Assembly: GCA_945871625.1 (NCBI GenBank)
Contig: CAMBWL010000019.1
Location: 1 to 11,345 of the forward strand
Reading direction: 5' to 3'
Source of the DNA: Bifidobacterium breve
Lineage (GTDB): Bacteria > Actinomycetota > Acidimicrobiia > Acidimicrobiales > Ilumatobacteraceae
Length of the DNA stretch: 11,345 nt
Shown here: positions 7,239 through 11,345 of the stretch, piece after piece
Layout: every line of letters begins with the position of its first letter
Numbering within the stretch: position 1 is the first letter of the stretch
Made by a program: the position numbers and the translations under genes
The notes under the pieces: model-generated
The model's input: only the letters and a program-made list of their open reading frames with translations
What the model was told of the DNA's origin: nothing
Database searches by the model: none

Positions 7239-7257
7239 TCGCCACAGATATGGTGGC

Positions 7258-7836
7258 ATGCTCATAGTTATGAACGGCTTTCAATCGCTTTCAGCATCGG
7301 GTCACACGCTGGTTTGGCAGAACGTTGCCCCAGCGCTCAATAGTGCGACGAGCCAAGTGAAGTTGCGCTGGGAGAACGAGGGTTGGACAGCCGAAGGCAC
7401 GCTCGGTGCCGACAGTGCCCAGTTTGTGTTGCGTATTTCGGCTGGCTGGACAATTCAACAGTGCCTGTTGTTTCGCGATCTTGAAGAACCTGACCTTTGG
7501 CTTGGCACCGACACCCACGGTCGCTGGGGTGAAGTCAACGGCGCGCATCGCATCGAGTTAGATGGCTGCACCGATATCGATTTCGTCAATACGCCGTTCA
7601 CTAATTGCATTCCGATGCGGCGACTACCTCTGCTCGTTGGACACAGCGCAACTATCAGCGTTGCAGTCATCGATGTTGAGACACTCGGCATCACCAAACA
7701 GACGCACCAATACACGAAAGTTTCTCAAAACATCTGGAGATTTACAAGCAGTTATTCAAACTGTGAAGTTGAAGCAACAGTCGATGAGTTCGGATTCATT
7801 CTTGACGAACCGAGTCAATTCAAGCGCATCGCATAG
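7258..7836 (+). CDS. Putative glycolipid-binding family protein (PF06475, formerly DUF1089)
   Basis: The 192-residue product matches the pattern of the putative glycolipid-binding family, known by structure from Pseudomonas PA1994 but not functionally settled. Family-like segments in order are GWTAEGTL (42-49), the SAGWTIQ strand (61-67), DTHGRW (85-90), the signature LDGCTDIDFVNTPFTNCIP with MRRL (101-123), QYTKVSQNIWRF (151-162) and the closing VDEFGFILDEPSQF (175-188). No signal peptide or membrane segment is present, so it is probably cytoplasmic. The lipid-binding role is an annotation carried by the family name, not something shown here. ATG 7258 is given; ATG 7270 (codon 5) is an equally possible start. 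The gene diverges from moeA and converges on the esterase gene with an 18-bp gap. Confidence 0.85.
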   Translation: MLIVMNGFQSLSASGHTLVWQNVAPALNSATSQVKLRWENEGWTAEGTLGADSAQFVLRISAGWTIQQCLLFRDLEEPDLWLGTDTHGRWGEVNGAHRIELDGCTDIDFVNTPFTNCIPMRRLPLLVGHSATISVAVIDVETLGITKQTHQYTKVSQNIWRFTSSYSNCEVEATVDEFGFILDEPSQFKRIA

Positions 7837-7854
7837 TTTTTGCGCGAGCTCGAA

Positions 7855-9093
7855 CTAGTCGGTGACGGCGGCGTAAACCAGCGAGCGCAAATACGGGCGT
7901 ATCGGATATGTGCTCGACGGAATCAACTGCGTGAAGAACATCGCGCTGATCTCGTTGACTGGGTCTACCCAAAACGCGGTGCTGGCCATGCCACCCCAAC
8001 TGAATGTGCCGTTCGGGCAAGCCACACGAGTCTTGGCCTGATCGACAACAACTCCGAAGCCGAGACCAAACCCAAGTCCGTCATAAAAAATTTCTTCGCC
8101 AAGTGGTCGACCAAATGTTGTAATGTCGGCGTTGTTCGGCAGATGGTTCATCACCATCATTTCGAAAGTGCGCGACGAAAGCAGTTGCACATCGCCTGAT
8201 TTACCACGACCTTCGAGCATGCGGATGAACTTAAAGTAGTCACTGGCAGTTGAAACCAGGCCGCCGCCGCCCGACAGAAACGCTGGCTTTTCGAGACTGC
8301 TGTTGCCGAATCCGCTAATTTTTGCTTTCTTGTGATTCGTTTCGTCATAGCGATAGAGCGACGCAACTCGCTCGTGTTTTTCTTTGGGCACCCAGAATGC
8401 AGTGTCATGCATTTCGAGTGGTTGAAAAATATTTTTTTCAAAGAACTCGTCAAGTGGCATCTTGCCAACAACTTCAACTACTCGGCCAACAATGTCGGTG
8501 GCGACGCTGTAGTTCCAACTTGAACCTGGCTGAAATAAAAGTGGTAACGCCGCGTATTTATCGCAGACGACTTCGAGCGAATCTTTGTAGGCCACGCCGG
8601 CTTCAAAACCTGCGCGCCGATACATGTCATCTACGACATCTGTATACATAAAGCCGTATGTCATGCCTGCCGTATGGGTCAGCAAATGCCAAATGCGAAT
8701 CGGCTCGGTGAGGGCATTTGTCAATGGCTTCAACACCGTGCCGGTATTCCAAACTCGAGTTTGGCCAAATGACGGTATGAACTTGCTAACTGGATCTGTG
8801 AGTTGTAGCAAGCCGCGCTCGACCAACATCATCAGCGCAATCGACGTAACTGGTTTGGTCATCGAAAAAATGCGATAGATCGTGTCGTCGGTGATCGGTG
8901 TGCCTGTTTCAGAATCTTTTGAGCCGTACATTGAGAAGTGCGCAACTTTGCCGTGTCGCGCAACGGCAACGGCGTAGCCAGCCAAGCGACCTTCGTCGAC
9001 ATAGCGATTGAAATGCTTGTCGATACTTTTTAGCCGCGTCGAATCAAGACCGACTTCTTTGGCATCCACCGTCGCCCCAAAATTTTTAGCCAT
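7855..9093 (-). CDS. Serine hydrolase, beta-lactamase-like / family VIII esterase
   Basis: The 412-residue product belongs to the class C beta-lactamase/penicillin-binding-protein-like serine hydrolases. The catalytic SxxK is SMTK with Ser77 and Lys80; the second motif is WNYSVATDIVG with Tyr195; and the third position of the triad carries WGG (366-368) instead of the KTG of true beta-lactamases and PBPs. SxxK plus Tyr plus WGG is the signature of family VIII carboxylesterases such as EstB, so ester hydrolysis is more likely than beta-lactam resistance. The natural substrate is unknown. No signal peptide is seen (start MAKNFGATVD), which argues for a cytoplasmic location and against a cell-wall PBP role. 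The gene begins 16 bp after the galU stop and is probably cotranscribed with it. Length is normal for the family and the gene appears intact. Confidence 0.93.
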   Translation of the reverse strand: MAKNFGATVDAKEVGLDSTRLKSIDKHFNRYVDEGRLAGYAVAVARHGKVAHFSMYGSKDSETGTPITDDTIYRIFSMTKPVTSIALMMLVERGLLQLTDPVSKFIPSFGQTRVWNTGTVLKPLTNALTEPIRIWHLLTHTAGMTYGFMYTDVVDDMYRRAGFEAGVAYKDSLEVVCDKYAALPLLFQPGSSWNYSVATDIVGRVVEVVGKMPLDEFFEKNIFQPLEMHDTAFWVPKEKHERVASLYRYDETNHKKAKISGFGNSSLEKPAFLSGGGGLVSTASDYFKFIRMLEGRGKSGDVQLLSSRTFEMMVMNHLPNNADITTFGRPLGEEIFYDGLGFGLGFGVVVDQAKTRVACPNGTFSWGGMASTAFWVDPVNEISAMFFTQLIPSSTYPIRPYLRSLVYAAVTD

Positions 9094-9109
9094 AGCCCTC
9101 GACCTTAAA

Positions 9110-9919
9110 CTATTTGTTGAATTTTTCTTTAAGCCAAGAATTCAATTGTGGCCCAACATCTTTGCGCTCAAGGGCAATCTCAATGACTGCGCGCAAAAGC
9201 CCCATCGGCGTGCCTATGTCGTATCGAGTTATCTCGCTGACAACACCCAACAGGGCGTGCTCAGTTGCCAACATCTCCAACGCATCGGTCAACTGCAATT
9301 CGCCGTTAGCGCTCGGCTTTATCTGCTCAAGTTTGTCGAAAACTTTTGGTGACAACACATAGCGGCCGATGATCACGATGTCGCTGACTGCATCAGCAAG
9401 TTTTGGCTTTTCAACGACTTGCAAAATTTCAACTGTATCTTCTTTGGCACTTTTGTAAACGGCGACTTTAACATTGCCATAGCTCGAGACTTCAGTAGCC
9501 GCAACTCGTTTTAATCCAATGCTGCTTTTGCCAGATTTTTCGAAGAGCGCCACAAGTTGTTTCGTCAACGACGCATCACCCATTATTTCGTCGGGCAACA
9601 TCACCACAAACGGTTCGTCGCCAACCGCTTGGCGCGCGCAACTCACCGCATGACCCAGACCCAACGGTGAGTCTTGATACACGACGCTGACCGCGACTTT
9701 GTCGGTGCTGGCTGCCGAGGCATAGCCCTCGATCGACGGCTTGGCTCGACTGGTGACGATCACGACACGATCACAGCCCGCTTGGGCCGCCTCATCGATC
9801 ACGAACTGCAGCGCCGGGGTGTCATATATAGGTAGCAATTCTTTGGGCGTGGCGCGGGTCGCGGGCAAGAAGCGTGTGCCCATTCCGGCCGCGGGAATAA
9901 CAGCAGTGCGCACAGCCAC
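9110..9919 (-). CDS. galU: UTP--glucose-1-phosphate uridylyltransferase
   Basis: The 269-residue product makes UDP-glucose from UTP and glucose 1-phosphate, supplying glucosyl groups for polysaccharides, glycolipids and trehalose. Motifs seen: nucleotide-binding AAGMGTRFLPATRATPKELLP (10-30), SPLGLGHAV (84-92), the metal-site region LPDE (108-111; usually PDD), VVEKPK (168-173), IGRYVL (184-189), GELQLTDAL (206-214) and RYDIGTPMG (232-240). It is about 20-30 residues shorter than typical GalU, and the usual IEDHFD block is replaced by SIEGYAS (62-68), so a related nucleotide-sugar pyrophosphorylase with altered specificity is possible. The start is a GTG preceded by AGGA with a 7-base spacing; the same bases form a possible TAGGAT -10 element. 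It leads the galU-esterase pair and diverges from the fmdB-type gene. Confidence 0.92.
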   Translation of the reverse strand: MAVRTAVIPAAGMGTRFLPATRATPKELLPIYDTPALQFVIDEAAQAGCDRVVIVTSRAKPSIEGYASAASTDKVAVSVVYQDSPLGLGHAVSCARQAVGDEPFVVMLPDEIMGDASLTKQLVALFEKSGKSSIGLKRVAATEVSSYGNVKVAVYKSAKEDTVEILQVVEKPKLADAVSDIVIIGRYVLSPKVFDKLEQIKPSANGELQLTDALEMLATEHALLGVVSEITRYDIGTPMGLLRAVIEIALERKDVGPQLNSWLKEKFNK

Positions 9920-9925
9920 ACAATC

Positions 9926-9935
9926 ATCCTAGAAT
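9926..9935. promoter_or_regulatory. Possible back-to-back -10 elements between galU and the fmdB-type gene
   Basis: The plus strand has TAGAAT (9930-9935), 10 bases before the ATG at 9946. The minus strand has TAGGAT (9931-9926), 6 bases before the galU GTG. The two hexamers share the central TA of a CTAG. Both spacings suit leaderless or nearly leaderless transcripts, and the whole gap is only 26 bp. No -35 boxes are evident. Confidence 0.4.
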
Positions 9936-9945
9936 CAAAAGCCCT

Positions 9946-10359
9946 ATGCCGACTTATGTCTACAAATTCATTGACTCGGGAGAGACCATTGAGATCTATC
10001 AGGCATTCAGTGACGACGCACTGACCGAGGCTCCACATCCGTCTGACGGCATGCCGCGCCCAGTAAAAAAAGTGTTCACGCCGGTTGGCGTCACTTTCAA
10101 GGGCGGAGGTTTCTACAAGACCGATAGCGCCGCCTCGGGCAAGACCGCCACTTCAGGCACATCAACAGGCAAGTCGAGTGAAACTGCAGGCGCGGGTTCA
10201 GACTCAAGTACTACTTCAGGCACGAGTTCGACGACAGGCGCGGGTTCAGACTCAAGTACTACTTCAGGCACGACCAGCACGACTAGTTCGACCAGTTCAA
10301 GCGATGCGGCATCACCGACAAAAACTGAGACGAAACCGGCGCCAGCCACTAATTCGTAA
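9946..10359 (+). CDS. FmdB-type protein lacking all zinc-ribbon cysteines
   Basis: The 137-residue product has an FmdB-type core at 1-60: it opens MPTYVYKF, continues IYQAFSDDALTEA (17-29) and ends KKVFTPVGVTFKGGGFYKTD (41-60), all as in FmdB zinc-ribbon proteins. The four zinc cysteines of that family are gone: the positions correspond to Phe8, Ser11, Ala29 and a Pro/Ser stretch around 32-33, and there is no cysteine anywhere. The remainder (61-137) is a low-complexity Ser/Thr/Gly/Ala tail, presumably disordered, with a 16-residue repeat (see 10187-10273). In M. tuberculosis the FmdB-type Rv0991c (Ruc), also near galU, is a redox-controlled chaperone with a disordered C terminus; this protein could not use cysteine redox control. 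Function here is unknown. The SAF-like gene follows after 22 bp. Start choice is firm: the core aligns from Met1. Confidence 0.88.
   Translation: MPTYVYKFIDSGETIEIYQAFSDDALTEAPHPSDGMPRPVKKVFTPVGVTFKGGGFYKTDSAASGKTATSGTSTGKSSETAGAGSDSSTTSGTSSTTGAGSDSSTTSGTTSTTSSTSSSDAASPTKTETKPAPATNS
10187..10273 (+). repeat. Exact 39-bp direct repeat, 48-bp period, inside the fmdB-type tail
   Basis: Bases 10187-10225 and 10235-10273 are identical, starting CAGGCGCGGGTTCAGACTC and ending CAGGCACGA, and are separated by 9 bases. The period of 48 bp is 16 codons, so the frame is kept; both copies encode GAGSDSSTTSGT. Identity at synonymous positions points to a recent duplication, so the tail length may vary between strains. 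Confidence 0.95.
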
Positions 10360-10367
10360 TCGGCACA

Positions 10368-10384
10368 CATGGCATTCAGCCATG
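10368..10384 (+). promoter_or_regulatory. Hairpin that includes the start codon of the SAF-like gene
   Basis: CATGGC-ATTCA-GCCATG forms a 6-bp stem with a 5-base loop. The last three bases of the 3' arm are the ATG at 10382, so the start codon would be paired in the mRNA. No Shine-Dalgarno sequence precedes it, and no T-run follows, so it is not a terminator. It lies 8 bases after the fmdB-type stop codon, where terminating ribosomes could open it. Confidence 0.45.
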
Positions 10385-10798
10385 AAAACAAAACTTCTCG
10401 AGTCTTGGTACGAACTTTGTCGTGACGCCACACGACAGCGAATTGTTGTCATTTCATTATCTATTATTTGTGCTCTTCTCTTTCTGGTTTCCGCATTGTC
10501 ATTTCGCAACAACGATGTCGCAACAAGCGACCTGCAGGGTGCGAGTCGCTACGAAATACCTTTTGGGTTTCGTGCAGTGGCGATGCAAAGTGCCGGGCCA
10601 CTACCAGAAATTCAAGTGGGCGACTTTGTAGATGTGATCATCGATTCGGCAATCTCTCTTGAGCGAGTTCTGGTTTTTGATGTGATTGATCTGCCAAATC
10701 GGCAAACAACTGTCGTCTTGGCGGTGCCGATGACCGAAGTGGCAATGGTCGCCAATGCCGCCTCACTCGGCGTGGTAAGTCTCGTGTTGGTCGGCTAG
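10382..10798 (+). CDS. Membrane-anchored SAF/CpaB (RcpC)-like protein
   Basis: The 138-residue product has a short basic cytoplasmic N terminus (1-20), one hydrophobic membrane segment (about 21-39, IVVISLSIICALLFLVSAL), then a small beta-rich domain. The C-terminal part (62-138), with RAVAM, the turn IQVGDFVDVIID (77-88), ERVLVFDVID (94-103) and the closing TTVVLAVPMTEVAMVANAASLG followed by SLVLVG, matches the pattern of actinobacterial SAF/CpaB C-terminal domains, where a GDxVDV turn and a final alternating strand after an Ala-rich helix are typical. CpaB/RcpC proteins act in Flp pilus assembly, but no other pilus gene is in the window, so that role is not supported. Orientation would place the domain outside the membrane. 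ATG 10382 is chosen because the upstream extension of the frame overlaps the fmdB-type gene and is an arginine/proline-rich shadow. The gene is in an operon with the fmdB-type gene. Confidence 0.75.
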   Translation: MKTKLLESWYELCRDATRQRIVVISLSIICALLFLVSALSFRNNDVATSDLQGASRYEIPFGFRAVAMQSAGPLPEIQVGDFVDVIIDSAISLERVLVFDVIDLPNRQTTVVLAVPMTEVAMVANAASLGVVSLVLVG

Positions 10799-10805
10799 AA
10801 ACTAA

Positions 10806-11345
10806 TTAGCGAAAGTTCGTGGCGACGAGCAACAAAATTGCCGTACCAAACGCAACTCGATAAACAACATACGGCGAAAAACTTTTTGTGCGCACGAGCC
10901 GAATAATCGACCACATTGCAACCCACCCAGAAATGCCGGCACTCACAATGCCGACCATAATTGGCACCGCCAAACCCTCAGGTATGCCGTCACGCCAAAG
11001 TTGGGCGAGTTTAAACACCACCGCGCCTCCAATAATCGGCACACTCATCAAAAATGAAAGTCGCACCGCAGCATCGCGTGAATAGCCCGTCAATCGTGCC
11101 GCAGTAATCGTGATACCCGAGCGCGAAGTGCCAGGGTTCAGCGCCAAGACCTGTGCCATGCCAATGATCAATGCATCACGCAACGAAAGTTGTGTGACAT
11201 CGCGCGAATTTTGCGCAACCGTCGCTTGCTTATCGGCCCAAACGAGCAACAAGCCAAACACGATCAAACTGACGGCAATCAAGTTTGGCGTGCCCAGTCG
11301 TTTGGTGATTGACTCTTCGAAAATCGCGCCGACGATGCCAGCAGG
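10806..11345 (-). CDS. uppP: Undecaprenyl-diphosphate phosphatase UppP/BacA, N-terminal part outside window
   Basis: The C-terminal 179 codons of a polytopic membrane protein are present; the frame stays open to the right edge (first visible residues PAGIVGAIFEES), so the gene continues beyond the window. The diagnostic second UppP motif is ALNPGTSRSGITITAARLTG, in which the PGTSRSG Ser and Arg belong to the active site; it is followed by SFLMSVPIIGGA and further hydrophobic segments. UppP removes a phosphate from undecaprenyl diphosphate at the outer face of the cytoplasmic membrane, recycling the lipid carrier for peptidoglycan and other wall polymers, and confers bacitracin tolerance when abundant. 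The first conserved motif (with the glutamates and His) is outside the window. The stop lies only 7 bp from that of the converging SAF-like gene. Confidence 0.95.
   Translation of the reverse strand, partial: PAGIVGAIFEESITKRLGTPNLIAVSLIVFGLLLVWADKQATVAQNSRDVTQLSLRDALIIGMAQVLALNPGTSRSGITITAARLTGYSRDAAVRLSFLMSVPIIGGAVVFKLAQLWRDGIPEGLAVPIMVGIVSAGISGWVAMWSIIRLVRTKSFSPYVVYRVAFGTAILLLVATNFR

Noticed and set aside
7837..7854. GCGCGAGCTCG between converging genes as a terminator
   Set aside because: CGAGCTCG is a palindrome without a loop, so it cannot form a normal terminator stem; the nearby T-run lies on the wrong side for the plus-strand gene.
10085..10381. Upstream extension of the SAF-like reading frame, open from 10085
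   Set aside because: It overlaps the fmdB-type gene in another frame and encodes an Arg/Gln/Pro-rich sequence produced by the repetitive Ser/Thr codons read out of frame; the membrane segment and domain begin after ATG 10382.
10113..10433. Long minus-strand frame with Val/Glu-rich repeats opposite the fmdB-type tail
   Set aside because: Its repeats are the mirror of the Ser/Thr repeat region, it has no recognisable domain, and it is antisense to a better supported gene.

Overview
The window looks like a piece of an actinobacterial chromosome, most plausibly from the class Acidimicrobiia (Ilumatobacter/acIV-like freshwater or marine relatives). The evidence is moderate: base composition near 50% G+C by eye, a tRNA gene without an encoded CCA end, several GTG starts, almost no Shine-Dalgarno sequences, very short intergenic gaps, and a gene neighbourhood (galU, an FmdB-type gene, a moeA homologue and a GlpR/SepX-like membrane protein gene) that is shared with mycobacteria and corynebacteria. 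The assignment rests on recognition of protein families, not on a database search. There are no insertion sequences, phage genes or CRISPR arrays, and no gene-free stretch longer than 111 bases.

Left part (1-3810). A truncated enoyl-CoA hydratase/isomerase gene (minus) diverges from an uncharacterised 205-residue protein gene (plus), whose stop codon interlocks with that of an adenosine-kinase-like PfkB sugar kinase gene (minus). The kinase gene lies 7 bases downstream of a fatty-acyl-CoA synthetase gene (minus). Upstream of the synthetase are a 21-bp inverted repeat and then a tRNA-Ala(CGC) gene, also on the minus strand.

Centre (3828-7836). A three-TM-segment membrane protein gene resembling GlpR/SepX is followed upstream by moaC, moaA and moeA, all on the minus strand. 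The three mo genes are closely spaced and read moeA-moaA-moaC: MoaA and MoaC make cyclic pyranopterin monophosphate, and MoeA inserts molybdate. MoeA homologues beside GlpR are also cell-division proteins (Glp) in corynebacteria, so this cluster may link cofactor synthesis and septation. A glycolipid-binding-like (PF06475) protein gene diverges from moeA across only 32 bp.

Right part (7855-11345). galU (UDP-glucose synthesis) and a family VIII esterase/beta-lactamase-like gene form a minus-strand pair. galU diverges across 26 bp from an fmdB-type gene, which is followed by a membrane-anchored SAF/CpaB-like protein gene. The window ends in a truncated uppP/bacA gene (undecaprenyl diphosphate phosphatase). 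galU, uppP and glpR/moeA together point to cell-envelope and division functions.

The most notable observation is that the FmdB-type protein, whose relatives (including mycobacterial Ruc, Rv0991c) use four zinc-binding cysteines, has no cysteine at all but keeps the rest of the core and a long Ser/Thr/Gly tail with an exact internal repeat. I see no clearly undescribed multi-gene system; the galU/fmdB/SAF/moeA/glpR neighbourhood is the best candidate for new biology.
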